The notes beneath the pieces were generated by a model, which had not been told where the DNA came from, searched no databases, and saw nothing but the letters and a program-made list of their open reading frames with translations. Shown here in pieces: positions 8,654 through 16,659 of a stretch of DNA of 64,000 nucleotides; the first letter of the stretch is position 1; every line of letters begins with the position of its first letter. The position numbers and the translations under genes are program-made. Source of the DNA: Bryobacterales bacterium (GTDB taxonomy: Bacteria > Acidobacteriota > Terriglobia > Bryobacterales > Bryobacteraceae); assembly GCA_016716385.1 (NCBI GenBank), contig JADJWL010000014.1, positions 28,501 to 92,500 on the forward strand. The letters run 5' to 3'.

Positions 8654-8686
8654 CCGCGTGCCAAAATAGCGCCCCGCGTGCCAAAA
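8654..8686 (-). promoter_or_regulatory. Two direct repeats CCGCGTGCCAAAA with 20-base period; one copy sigma-54-like
   Basis: CCGCGTGCCAAAA occurs at 8654-8666 and 8674-8686. Read on the minus strand, the second copy begins TTGGCACG with GG and GC separated by exactly ten bases (GG at 8682-8681, GC at 8670-8669). This fits the spacing and the -24 box of a sigma-54 promoter; the -12 box (GCGCT) is poor. The first copy does not keep the spacing. It could instead be a tandem operator. It lies just after the stop codon of the oxidoreductase gene and points at the small ORF. Confidence 0.35.
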
Positions 8687-8689
8687 CGG

Positions 8690-9817
8690 TCACGCTGAGG
8701 CCAGCATCTCGTCCCAGGTGACCTGGCGCTTCTGCTCTACGGCCATGCGTCCCAGGAGCGCCGTGAAGGTGGCATCGGCGGCGTCGAACGCCATGTTCCG
8801 CCTCTTGCCGGCCAGGACTTCGTCGAGGAACAGCGCCACGGCGTCGTTGGTGATCTCACGCTTCGATTTCACAAGGACCTCATCGTTCTCGCCGCGGTGC
8901 CACTTGTAGGAGGTGCGGGTGGTTTCGAGAATGCCTTCCGAGCCGTAGAACTGCTCGGCGACATCCCAGTACCGTTTGACGGCGAGTTGGGTCGCGGTGA
9001 GATAGCCGCAGAGGCCTCCGGGATAGTGGTAGGTGAGATTGAGGTGGTCGGTGTTGTCGCCGAAGGCGCGGGCACGGCGGCCCCCGGCGCCGACGGCGGA
9101 AACCGGGTGCGCCTGGGCGAACCAGTTGAGCACGTCGAGGCCGTGGCAATCCTGTTCGACGATGAAGTCCCCGGAGGTTTCCTTGAACGCCGACCAGTGG
9201 CGGATCTTCTGCTCCCCGGGCGGAAACGGCGAGTCGAACGGCGCCAGCCGGGCGCCGCCGAGGATCCATTCGCTGCGCATGAGAAGGAGGTCGCCCAATT
9301 CGCCGCCGCGCAGGATCTTTTCGGCCGCCAGGTACTCCGGGCTGAAGCGCTGCTGGAAGCCGAAGACGATCACCTTCGCCGGGTCGGCCTCGCGGGCGGC
9401 GCGCACAAGGCGCTTCGTGCCGGCGACATCGGCTGCCGCCGGTTTCTCGCAGTAAATGTGCCGGTTGGCGCGGACGGCGGCCTCGAAATGCTCGGGGTGG
9501 AGCCAGACGGGCGTGGCGATCAGGATGACGTCGAGGCCGGGATGCGCCAGCAGGTCGCGGTAATCCTTGAAGACCGGCGCGGTCGCCGCACTGGGAATCT
9601 GCGTCTTGGCGCGGTCGATCTGGTCGGGGAAGACGTCGCAGAGGGCGGCGATGCGCGCCCGCCCGTCGTTGACAAACAGGCCGCCGACGTAGCGACCGCG
9701 CCCGCCGGTCCCGAGGATGCCGACCGAGACCGCGGAGTTGGCCCTCGACGAACGGACAGAACTCAAAGCCGTGGCGGCGGACAGTCCCGCCAGCGCCCGG
9801 CGCCGGGTGATGGTCAT
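8690..9817 (-). CDS. Exported Gfo/Idh/MocA family oxidoreductase
   Basis: A 375-residue NAD(P)-dependent sugar or polyol dehydrogenase-like protein. The N-terminus (MTITRRRALAGLSAATALSS) looks like a Tat-type signal. The Rossmann domain follows with VGILGTGGRGRYVGG, DVILIATPVWLHPEHF and the family signature IYCEKPAAADVAGTKRL. The C-terminal alpha/beta domain contains HGLDVLNWF and a dimer-type sheet. Sequence alone cannot name the substrate. An SDR-family gene lies 42 bases upstream on the same strand, so the two probably form an operon for carbohydrate oxidation. Many Solibacter-type genomes carry large numbers of such paralogues; a second occurs at 23707. Confidence 0.9.
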   Translation of the reverse strand: MTITRRRALAGLSAATALSSVRSSRANSAVSVGILGTGGRGRYVGGLFVNDGRARIAALCDVFPDQIDRAKTQIPSAATAPVFKDYRDLLAHPGLDVILIATPVWLHPEHFEAAVRANRHIYCEKPAAADVAGTKRLVRAAREADPAKVIVFGFQQRFSPEYLAAEKILRGGELGDLLLMRSEWILGGARLAPFDSPFPPGEQKIRHWSAFKETSGDFIVEQDCHGLDVLNWFAQAHPVSAVGAGGRRARAFGDNTDHLNLTYHYPGGLCGYLTATQLAVKRYWDVAEQFYGSEGILETTRTSYKWHRGENDEVLVKSKREITNDAVALFLDEVLAGKRRNMAFDAADATFTALLGRMAVEQKRQVTWDEMLASA

Positions 9818-9859
9818 GCGTGCTCCTTTTCAGGCATCGGGGAGCACGCCTGGGGCCAC

Positions 9860-10651
9860 TCAGGAACTTCTGCGCCGCCAGCGTCCGCTATAGAACTCGG
9901 CCGTGTCCTCGTTCCAGGTGCCGAACTTGGAGGCCATCTGGCCGCCGTCGACGACGAGTGTCGTCCCGGTGATGAACGACGCAAGATTGGAGGCGAGGAA
10001 CGCGATGGCGTTGCCGACCTCCTCCGGCTCGCCGCCCCTTCCAAGGGCAATCTGTTGAAAATACGGCTTGACCACGGCTGGAGTATCGAAGTGGCGCTGG
10101 GTCAGGCGGGTGCGGATGAGTCCCGGACACACGGCGTTGACGCGGATGCCGTAGGGACCGAGTTCATTGGCGGCCGTATGGATCAGGCCAAGGAGTCCGG
10201 CTTTGCTCGCATTGTAGGCGGTGAGCCGCGCTTCTCCGTCGAACGAATTCGTCGAGGCGGTGAGCACGATGGAGCCGCCGCGGGGTTGCATGACGCGCGC
10301 CGCCGCCTGGACGGTGTGAAATGCCCCAGTCAGGTTGACGGCCAGAGTGCGGTCCCAGGCGTCAGCGGGATGATCGAGGAACTCGTGCTCGGCAGCCATC
10401 CCGGCGTTGGCGACCACGATGTCGATGTCGCCGCAGCGGGCGAAGGCGGCGTCGAGGGACGCGCGGCTGGTGACATCGACGACGGCGCCATCGCCGCCCA
10501 GCTTGGCGCCGGCTTCGGCGGGCTTTTCGCGATCGAGGTCGAAAATCCAGACGCGCGCCCCGCCGGCAGCCAATGCCGAAGCCGCCGCCCATCCGATTCC
10601 ATTCGCGCCGCCGGTGACGACGGCGGTCTTTCCCGTAAAGTCCAAGGCCAT
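9860..10651 (-). CDS. Short-chain dehydrogenase/reductase (SDR)
   Basis: A 263-residue classical SDR using NAD(H) or NADP(H). Motifs: TGGANGIG at 13-20 for the cofactor, DVTSRASLDAAF, the NAG strand motif (VVANAGMAAEHEF), catalytic Ser in VLTASTNSFDG, and YNASK with the catalytic Tyr and Lys, then VNAVCPGLIRTRL. The acidic residue after the second strand (IFDLDREK) favours NAD. It is cytoplasmic, with no signal peptide, and sits upstream of the exported oxidoreductase. Substrate unknown. Homologues are often annotated 3-oxoacyl-ACP reductase, but nothing here supports that specifically. Confidence 0.93.
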   Translation of the reverse strand: MALDFTGKTAVVTGGANGIGWAAASALAAGGARVWIFDLDREKPAEAGAKLGGDGAVVDVTSRASLDAAFARCGDIDIVVANAGMAAEHEFLDHPADAWDRTLAVNLTGAFHTVQAAARVMQPRGGSIVLTASTNSFDGEARLTAYNASKAGLLGLIHTAANELGPYGIRVNAVCPGLIRTRLTQRHFDTPAVVKPYFQQIALGRGGEPEEVGNAIAFLASNLASFITGTTLVVDGGQMASKFGTWNEDTAEFYSGRWRRRSS

Positions 10652-10741
10652 GGTTCGGTTCTACCACAGGCTTCGGCTTGACAGCCGCCGGGGGTGCGTC
10701 GTCGATGAACCTGGGGGGCGGTTAGCGCGGCGGACCGGCCG

Positions 10742-12373
10742 CTATTCCACCAGAAGCCGTTCGGCGTTGCGGCGGGCTTCCGGCGTGAGCGTGGCGCCGG
10801 ACAGCATGCGCGCCAGCTCTTCAACGCGGCCCGCGCGGTCGAGCGGAACCACCGTCGCCTCGGTCCGGCCGCCGGACTCCCGCTTTTCCACACGGTAGTG
10901 GTGGTGCGCGAAACCGGCCACCTGGGGCAGGTGGGTCACGCAGAGCACCTGGTCCTGCGCGGCGAGCGCACGGAGGCGGCGCCCGATACCTTCCGCCGCC
11001 CTGCCTCCGACTCCGGCGTCGACCTCGTCGAAGACCAGCGTCCGGCGACCACCCTGAGCCGCCAGACAGGTCTTGAGGGCCAGGGCGATGCGGGACATTT
11101 CGCCGCCTGAGGCGACCCGGTCGAGCGGCCGCGGCTCTTCGCCGAGGTTGGCCGAGACGAGGAATCGGACGGCGTCGGCCCCCTGAGCGCTCCACGCAGC
11201 CGGAGTCATTTCGACCCGGAAGACCGTCCTCTCCATTGCCAGGGGACGGAGTTCGGCAGCGACCCGGGAAGCCAGTTTGTCCCCCGCCGCGCGGCGAGCG
11301 GCGCTGACGGCCGCCGCCTTCTCTTCAAACAGAAGGGCGGCCCCAGCCAGTTCGCGCCGGAGCGCCTCCAGGCGCTCCCCGGCGGTCTCGAGCGTGGCGA
11401 TGTCTGTCTTGACCTTCTCGCCGTAGGCGATCGCGTCGTCGAGAGTGGGACCATACTTGCGCTTGAGGAGATCGAGCGCGGACAGGCGCTCCTCGACGTC
11501 GTCGATCCTGCCCGGGCTGGCCTCCAGCTTCGACAGGTAGTCGCGCAGGGTGAAGGCGGCCTCCTCGATGGCGATCGACGCCGGGAGAAGGGCATCGGTC
11601 AGCGGACTGAGCGACGGATCGATGCGCGCCAGGTCTTCGATGCGGCGCATCGCCGCGCGCAGCGACGGGAAGGCTGCGCCGTCGCCTTCGTACAGCGCTC
11701 CGAAGGCGGCTGCGGCGTTCTCCTGGACGCGCGCCAGGTTCAACAGGAGGCGGCGTTCGGCTTCGAGGGCTGCGTCCTCGCCAGACTTGGGCGCCACGCG
11801 CTCGATCTCGGAGCGCTGGAACGTCCACAGGTCGAGCAGACGCAGCTTTTCCTGATCGTTGCGTTCAAGCTCGGCGATTTCCTCCTGGAGCCGCGACCAT
11901 TTCCCGTATTCGGCGGCCAGCGGCTCGCTCAGGCCGGCAAACGCATCGAGCATCGCCAGTTGCGCGGCCGGGTCGAACAGCGCCTGCTGGTCGTGCTGAC
12001 CGTGGATATCACCCAGCAGGACGCCCAGTTCCCGCAACAGGCCGGCGGTCACCGGACGGTTGTTGACATAGGCGCGTGATTTTCCGGAAGCCAGCACTTC
12101 GCGCTCAATCAGGATCTCGCCGTCTTCGGTTCCCACGCCGCCGGGCAGCGCCACGCCATCCCGGAGGCTGAAGATGCCGGCCACGCGGGCCCGGTCGGCG
12201 CCGGAGCGCACGATGTCGGCCGAGGAGCGCCCGCCGAACAGAAGCCCGAGGGCGTCCACGACGATGGATTTGCCACTGCCGGTCTCTCCGGTGAGCAGAT
12301 TGAGACCCTCCCCGAACCCGAGGCGGAGGTGTCCGATGACGGCGTAATTCTCGACGGTCAGCTCGTGGAGCAT
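10742..12373 (-). CDS. recN: DNA repair protein RecN
   Basis: An SMC-like ATPase of 543 residues that tethers broken DNA ends. Walker A is GETGSGKS at 29-36 and is followed by the RecN-typical region VVDALGLLFGGRSS. A long coiled-coil middle section (about 150-360) leads to the ABC signature ASGGEMSRIALALK and the Walker B motif TLVFDEVDAGVGG. The D-loop/H-loop region (VLCVTHLPQVAGFAHHH) completes the head. Length and order match the family. A TATAAT at 12390-12385 on this strand is 11 bases from the ATG. The upstream region is shared with the divergent tol operon. Confidence 0.97.
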   Translation of the reverse strand: MLHELTVENYAVIGHLRLGFGEGLNLLTGETGSGKSIVVDALGLLFGGRSSADIVRSGADRARVAGIFSLRDGVALPGGVGTEDGEILIEREVLASGKSRAYVNNRPVTAGLLRELGVLLGDIHGQHDQQALFDPAAQLAMLDAFAGLSEPLAAEYGKWSRLQEEIAELERNDQEKLRLLDLWTFQRSEIERVAPKSGEDAALEAERRLLLNLARVQENAAAAFGALYEGDGAAFPSLRAAMRRIEDLARIDPSLSPLTDALLPASIAIEEAAFTLRDYLSKLEASPGRIDDVEERLSALDLLKRKYGPTLDDAIAYGEKVKTDIATLETAGERLEALRRELAGAALLFEEKAAAVSAARRAAGDKLASRVAAELRPLAMERTVFRVEMTPAAWSAQGADAVRFLVSANLGEEPRPLDRVASGGEMSRIALALKTCLAAQGGRRTLVFDEVDAGVGGRAAEGIGRRLRALAAQDQVLCVTHLPQVAGFAHHHYRVEKRESGGRTEATVVPLDRAGRVEELARMLSGATLTPEARRNAERLLVE

Positions 12374-12384
12374 TGCCGAGCCTC

Positions 12385-12390
12385 ATTATA
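12385..12390 (-). promoter_or_regulatory. -10 box TATAAT for recN
   Basis: On the minus strand TATAAT at 12390-12385 ends 11 bases before the recN ATG at 12373. No convincing -35 is seen. The position implies a leader of only a few bases. Confidence 0.45.
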
Positions 12391-12467
12391 GCGGCTCGAT
12401 CGGGAAAACATTCCTGTATACTCATGTTTGGAAGCGGCCCCCGCGCCGGGCGGTTCATCCAGGCCGC

Positions 12468-12473
12468 TATACT
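12468..12473 (+). promoter_or_regulatory. -10-like TATACT upstream of tolQ
   Basis: TATACT lies 20 bases before the preferred tolQ ATG at 12494. A second TATACT occurs at 12417-12422. If the downstream box is used, the upstream TTG at 12428 cannot be the translation start. Confidence 0.35.
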
Positions 12474-12493
12474 GGATCGAGACGATAACCGCG

Positions 12494-13183
12494 ATGCTCC
12501 TTACGCCCGCGCCGCCGGCGCTCCTGTTGCAAACCTCCTTCTTCGATACGTTGGGCCGTACGACCCCGGTTGGCTTCGGGGTGCTCGCTATCCTGCTCGG
12601 GTTTTCGCTCTACTCCTGGGCTGTCATTTTCTCTAAGTTGAACGTGTTCCGGCACGCGCGCGAGGCCAATACCCGATTCCTACGGGCCTTCCGCAAGGCA
12701 ACGGGGCTGGAGGCGGTGCTGGTGGCGAGCGAGCAGTTCCGTCCGTCGCCGCTGGTGTCGGTGTTCGATTTCGGCTATGAGGAAGTCCACCGGCAGGTGA
12801 AGGCAACCGGAAAGATCCGCAACCGTCTCTCATTAGAGAGGACCCTGCAGTTGGGGATCAGCGAGGAACTGGCGAAGTTGGAACGGAACCTGAACTGGCT
12901 GGCAACGACAGCGGCCGTGACCCCGTTTATCGGGCTGTTCGGGACCGTGATCGGCATCATGCGGGCGTTTCAGGAGTTGGGCCAGGAAGGCGCGACCAGC
13001 CTGCGCGCGGTGGGACCCGGGATCGCCGAGGCGCTGCTGGCGACCGCGGTGGGCCTGGCAGCGGCCATCCCGGCGGCGATCTTTTACAATCACTTCGGAC
13101 ACATCGTCAAGGAGATCGGAGCGCGGATGGACGATTTCTCGCTCGAGTTCCTCAACCTAACCGAACGGAGCTTCGGAGAGTAA
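12494..13183 (+). CDS. tolQ: TolQ-type proton channel protein (MotA/TolQ/ExbB family)
   Basis: TolQ with TolR uses the proton motive force to energise TolA. The 229-residue protein has a periplasmic N-terminus, a first membrane helix (GFGVLAILLGFSLYSWAVIF), a long cytoplasmic loop, and two C-terminal helices including TPFIGLFGTVIGIMRAF and EALLATAVGLAAAIPA, the family's conserved pore segments. I prefer ATG 12494 to TTG 12428, because it gives the usual length and avoids translating a possible promoter. tolR follows four bases after the stop. The tolR-tolA-tolB-pal-cpoB order downstream makes the Tol assignment firm over ExbB. Confidence 0.93.
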   Translation: MLLTPAPPALLLQTSFFDTLGRTTPVGFGVLAILLGFSLYSWAVIFSKLNVFRHAREANTRFLRAFRKATGLEAVLVASEQFRPSPLVSVFDFGYEEVHRQVKATGKIRNRLSLERTLQLGISEELAKLERNLNWLATTAAVTPFIGLFGTVIGIMRAFQELGQEGATSLRAVGPGIAEALLATAVGLAAAIPAAIFYNHFGHIVKEIGARMDDFSLEFLNLTERSFGE

Positions 13184-13186
13184 GCC

Positions 13187-13624
13187 GTGGCGATCTCGAC
13201 GGGACTGGGGAATGGAAGTCGTGGGCGGCGCAGCTATCCAGGCGCCGTCTCGGACATCAACGTCACGCCGTTTGTGGACGTGCTGCTGGTGGTTCTGGTG
13301 ATCTTCATGATGACCTCGCACGTGATGGAGTTCGGCATTGAAGTGGACGTGCCGGCCGTCCGGACCACGCGCGAATCGTTCAAAGAGCTGCCCATCGTGA
13401 CGGTAACGCGCGACGGCGAACTCTATCTTGGCGAGAACCGGGTCAATATCAACGAGTTGGGCGAAGTGGTCAAGAACAAGTACGGCGCCGGTCAGGCGGT
13501 GTACCTGCGGGCTGACAAACAGACCATCTATGACCCGATCGCCCAGGTGCTGGCGGCCCTCGGGGACGCGGGCGTGGCCGTCAACATGGTGACCAAACCG
13601 GATGAAGGCCCGCGGAGAAGGTAG
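13187..13624 (+). CDS. tolR: TolR/ExbD-type biopolymer transport protein
   Basis: A 145-residue single-pass inner-membrane protein that forms the ion channel with TolQ. After a short basic N-terminus, the transmembrane helix carries the essential aspartate Asp31 in INVTPFVDVLLVVLVIF. A periplasmic domain (about 50-145) follows, with LPIVTVTRDGELYLGENRV and VYLRADKQTIYDPIAQVL, typical of the ExbD/TolR fold. The start is GTG, three bases after the tolQ stop. Its neighbours make TolR the correct name. Confidence 0.93.
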   Translation: MAISTGLGNGSRGRRSYPGAVSDINVTPFVDVLLVVLVIFMMTSHVMEFGIEVDVPAVRTTRESFKELPIVTVTRDGELYLGENRVNINELGEVVKNKYGAGQAVYLRADKQTIYDPIAQVLAALGDAGVAVNMVTKPDEGPRRR

Positions 13625-13627
13625 CGG

Positions 13628-14425
13628 TTGGACGAGCACGTTGACATCCTCGCGCAGAGCGAACACATGCGGAAGCCCTTTGTGGCGTCGGTGTTCCTGC
13701 ACGTGGGTGTTTTCAGCGCGGTTCTGATGGGCTCTTACATGAGTTGGATGCAGGCGGAGCGGTGGGGCGACCGGATGGCGGGCGGCGGCTCAGTTTCGGT
13801 CAATCCGGTAGCATCCATTCCGATGACCCCACGCGAGGGTCTGGTCAACCCTTTGGCCAACGATACGCAGTCTCGCGTTCCCACGCCTCCGCCGGACCAG
13901 CCGAAGCCGCCGCCTCCGAAGGAACCGGAGCGGAAGGCGGTCGAAATTCCGGACAAGGTCAAGAAGCTGCCGAAGAAACGTCCATCGGAGGTCGCGGCGA
14001 GCCGCCAGCGGTTCCGGACGCAAGAGGAGCCCAAACCGAATCAGCTCTATAGTTCGGCGGGGCAGGCGCTGGTCTCGCCGATGCTGGGCAAGCCGGGAGC
14101 GGGCGGCGTCGGAGTCGGCTCTGGCACGCCGCTTGGGGACCGGTTTGGCGCCTACGCGGCGCTGATCCAGCAATTGATCGCGCAACGCTGGTCGACGCAT
14201 GACGTCGACCCCAGGCTGCGCACGGCGCCTCCGGCGGTCGTGAGCTTCACGCTGTTGCGCGACGGCACGGTGCGCGACATCCGGCTGTCGACCAGCAGTG
14301 GGAATCGCGCGCTCGATCAGTCGGCCCAGCGCGCTGTCTACGACGTGGGCAAGTTCCCTCCGCTGCCGCCGGCCTATCCCGGCAATGACGCCCGAATCGA
14401 GCTCTGGTTCCAATTACAACGATGA
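13628..14425 (+). CDS. tolA: TolA/TonB-like energy transducer
   Basis: A 265-residue protein that should link the inner-membrane TolQR motor to Pal/TolB. It has one N-terminal membrane helix (FVASVFLHVGVFSAVLMGSY). A proline- and lysine-rich periplasmic linker follows (PPPDQPKPPPPKEPERK). A C-terminal TonB/TolA-type domain contains VSFTLLRDGTVRDIRLSTS and ends IELWFQLQR. The TTG at 13628 is the upstream start; the in-frame ATG thirteen codons later (MRKPFVASV) is a plausible alternative. It is shorter than enterobacterial TolA because the long helical domain II is missing. The identification rests on position plus architecture. Confidence 0.85.
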   Translation: MDEHVDILAQSEHMRKPFVASVFLHVGVFSAVLMGSYMSWMQAERWGDRMAGGGSVSVNPVASIPMTPREGLVNPLANDTQSRVPTPPPDQPKPPPPKEPERKAVEIPDKVKKLPKKRPSEVAASRQRFRTQEEPKPNQLYSSAGQALVSPMLGKPGAGGVGVGSGTPLGDRFGAYAALIQQLIAQRWSTHDVDPRLRTAPPAVVSFTLLRDGTVRDIRLSTSSGNRALDQSAQRAVYDVGKFPPLPPAYPGNDARIELWFQLQR

Positions 14426-15783
14426 AAGCGAAACTCTTCCTGGCATTCACCGGTCTCGCCCTGCTTCTGGCCGCGCAAGTCCGCATTGACATCATCGGCG
14501 GCACGCAGCCTGTCCTGGCGGTCCCGGATTTCCGCGGGGCCGCGGAAAGCGCGCCGTTCGCCAACGCGTTCAACGAGACGCTGTATCGTGACCTGCAGGA
14601 TTCGGGGCTGTTCCAGATGGCGGCCAAGAGCATGTACCCGCTGGAAACGCCGCAGCAGCCTCAGGATTTCCGCGAGCCGCTGCCGCCGGTGGCGAGCAAG
14701 AAGAAGGGTGAACCGCCGCAGCCGGTGCGCCGCGGTCCCTGGCTCACTGACTGGAGCGAGCCGCCGGTGGCGGCCTCCCATCTGGCATTCGGCTATCTGT
14801 CGGCACAGGGCGGATCGATGGTGCTGTCGGGCTGGCTGTACGATGTGAAGCAGGCCAACCTGACATCGGCGCACCTGTTCGGCAAGCGGTACCTGGCGGC
14901 CATCAGCGAGGACGGCGCGCGCCAGATGGCGCACGAGTTCGCCGCCGACATCATCCGCCAGTTCGGCGGGACGCCCCTGTTCGGGTCGAAGATCTACTTC
15001 ATCTCGAACCGCACGGGGAGCGACGAAATCTGGTCGATGGACTCCGACGGGTCGAACCAGAAGCAGTTCACGACCTACAAATCGCTAACGATCACACCGG
15101 CGGTTTCTCCGGACGGCCGATTCATCGCGTTTACTACCTATGCCGGAGGGAATCCTGCTATAGTAGTTCACTCACTGGAGACTGGCCGTCGTCTGCCGTT
15201 CTATAATCAGGTAGCGTCAATGAACGCGACGCCGGACTTCTCCCCAGACGGCGAAAGAATCTATTTTTCGTCGACCGCCAGCGGGTACGCGCAGATCTAC
15301 TCGGCGCGGCGGGATGGCAGCGACCTCCGGCGGCTGTCAGATTTCCGGGCGGTCGAAGTTTCGCCCAAGATCAGTCCCAAGGGCGGCGAAGTTGTGTTTG
15401 TGTCGGGGCGCTCCGGCCCGGCGCAAATCTATAGAATGAATCTGGATGGAGCGAACGTGGAGCGGCTGACCAGTGGCGAGGGAGAGGCATCGAATCCGGC
15501 TTGGCACCCGAATGGCCAAGTGATTGCTTTTTCCTGGAGCCGCGGTTTCGAGCCAGGGAACTTCAACGTGTTCATCATGGATGTGACATCACGCCAGTTC
15601 AACCAGTTGACCCATGGCGCGGGACGGAACGAAAATCCGGTGTGGGCGCCCGACGGCCGCCACATTGTGTTTGCGTCGAACCGGTCGGGCCGGAGTCAGG
15701 TTTGGACGATGCTGGCCGACGGGACGGATTTGCGGCAGTTGACGACCCAAGGGAACAATCGTATGCCCGTTTGGGGTAAATGA
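14422..15783 (+). CDS. tolB: Tol-Pal system beta-propeller protein TolB
   Basis: A periplasmic protein of 453 residues with a signal peptide (MKAKLFLAFTGLALLLAAQ). The N-terminal domain includes IIGGTQPVLAVPDF and TLYRDLQDSGLF. A six-bladed propeller of PD40 repeats starts near KIYFISNRTGSDEIW, with repeats such as AVSPDGRFIAFTTYAGG, DFSPDGERIYFSSTASG and VWAPDGRHIVFASNRSG. It binds Pal and the TolA C-terminus. The ATG overlaps the tolA stop (ATGA), so translation is coupled. A proline/lysine-rich insert (about residues 85-110) in the N-terminal domain is longer than in E. coli. Confidence 0.97.
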   Translation: MKAKLFLAFTGLALLLAAQVRIDIIGGTQPVLAVPDFRGAAESAPFANAFNETLYRDLQDSGLFQMAAKSMYPLETPQQPQDFREPLPPVASKKKGEPPQPVRRGPWLTDWSEPPVAASHLAFGYLSAQGGSMVLSGWLYDVKQANLTSAHLFGKRYLAAISEDGARQMAHEFAADIIRQFGGTPLFGSKIYFISNRTGSDEIWSMDSDGSNQKQFTTYKSLTITPAVSPDGRFIAFTTYAGGNPAIVVHSLETGRRLPFYNQVASMNATPDFSPDGERIYFSSTASGYAQIYSARRDGSDLRRLSDFRAVEVSPKISPKGGEVVFVSGRSGPAQIYRMNLDGANVERLTSGEGEASNPAWHPNGQVIAFSWSRGFEPGNFNVFIMDVTSRQFNQLTHGAGRNENPVWAPDGRHIVFASNRSGRSQVWTMLADGTDLRQLTTQGNNRMPVWGK

Positions 15784-15823
15784 ACTTTTCGATGGTGAGA
15801 CAGATTCAGGAGAGGATTGTCCA

Positions 15824-16594
15824 ATGAACCAGAAGAAGATCGTGGTCCTGTTGCTGGGCCTGATGCTGATGATGTTTGCGGCCGGCTGTAAGAAGAAGGC
15901 TCCGCCTCCGCCGCCGCCCCCGCCGCCCCCGCCGGCGCCTGTCAAGGTGGCCCCGAAGCCGCCTCAAATCGTCATGTTCAGCGCGGAGCCGGGTTCCATC
16001 GAACGCGGCCAGTCCTCGACGTTGAAGTGGACGATTACGGGCGCGGACTCGGCGCGCATTGAGCCGGGTATCGGTTCGGTGAGCAATACCGGCGGTAACC
16101 GCACCGTGTTTCCCAGCAGCACCACGCAGTACACACTGACCGTGACCGGCCCCGGTGGCACGGCTACGGCGAATGCCACGGTGAACGTCACGGCTCCGCC
16201 CCCGCCGCCGCCCAAGCCGGCTCCGGTGTCCAAGACATTTCTGGAGCGCATGGCTGAGTTGCAGCCGGCCTACTTCGACTATGACCGCAGCAATATCCGG
16301 GACGATGCCCGTTCTGTGTTGACGCGGAACGCCGACCTGCTGAAGGCGATCTTCCGCGACTTCCCGAACCAGACGGTGGTGATCGAAGGCCACTGCGACG
16401 AGCGCGGTTCGGCTGAGTACAACCTCGGCCTCGGCGATCGGCGTTCCACGGCGGCCCGCGAGTTCCTGGTCCAACTGGGCGTCCCGGGCGACCGCCTGCG
16501 GACCATCAGCTACGGCAAGGAACGCCCTGTCTGCATGGAGTCGAACGAGTCCTGCTGGCAGCGCAACCGCCGCGCGGCGTTCACGGGCCAGTAG
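15824..16594 (+). CDS. pal: Peptidoglycan-associated lipoprotein Pal with extra Ig-like domain
   Basis: An outer-membrane lipoprotein that binds peptidoglycan and TolB. The signal peptide ends in lipobox FAAGC, followed by three lysines and a long proline run (about 29-42). Residues about 48-125 form an Ig/PKD-like beta sandwich (FSAEPGSIERGQSSTLKW to TATANATVNV), then a second proline stretch. The C-terminal OmpA-like domain carries YFDYDRSNIRDDARSVL and VVIEGHCDERGSAEYN, with the peptidoglycan-binding Asp/Arg region, and ends NRRAAFTGQ. At 256 residues it is longer than the usual 170, owing to the inserted domain. A strong ribosome-binding site (AGGAGAGG at 15808-15815) supports the start. 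Confidence 0.96.
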   Translation: MNQKKIVVLLLGLMLMMFAAGCKKKAPPPPPPPPPPPAPVKVAPKPPQIVMFSAEPGSIERGQSSTLKWTITGADSARIEPGIGSVSNTGGNRTVFPSSTTQYTLTVTGPGGTATANATVNVTAPPPPPPKPAPVSKTFLERMAELQPAYFDYDRSNIRDDARSVLTRNADLLKAIFRDFPNQTVVIEGHCDERGSAEYNLGLGDRRSTAAREFLVQLGVPGDRLRTISYGKERPVCMESNESCWQRNRRAAFTGQ

Positions 16595-16659
16595 CCAGGC
16601 AAGAACCGGCGGGAGGCGTCGACGGTGGCGCCTCCCGCCGCTGACCAATGGGAGATGGC

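Noticed and set aside
8897..10681. 594-residue plus-strand frame
   Set aside because: Antisense to the Gfo/Idh oxidoreductase and SDR genes; composition is typical of a high-GC shadow frame.
15900..15950. Short CCG/CCT repeats that look like a microsatellite or CRISPR-like array
   Set aside because: They encode the polyproline run of Pal; no spacer structure. No CRISPR array, prophage or IS was found anywhere in the window.
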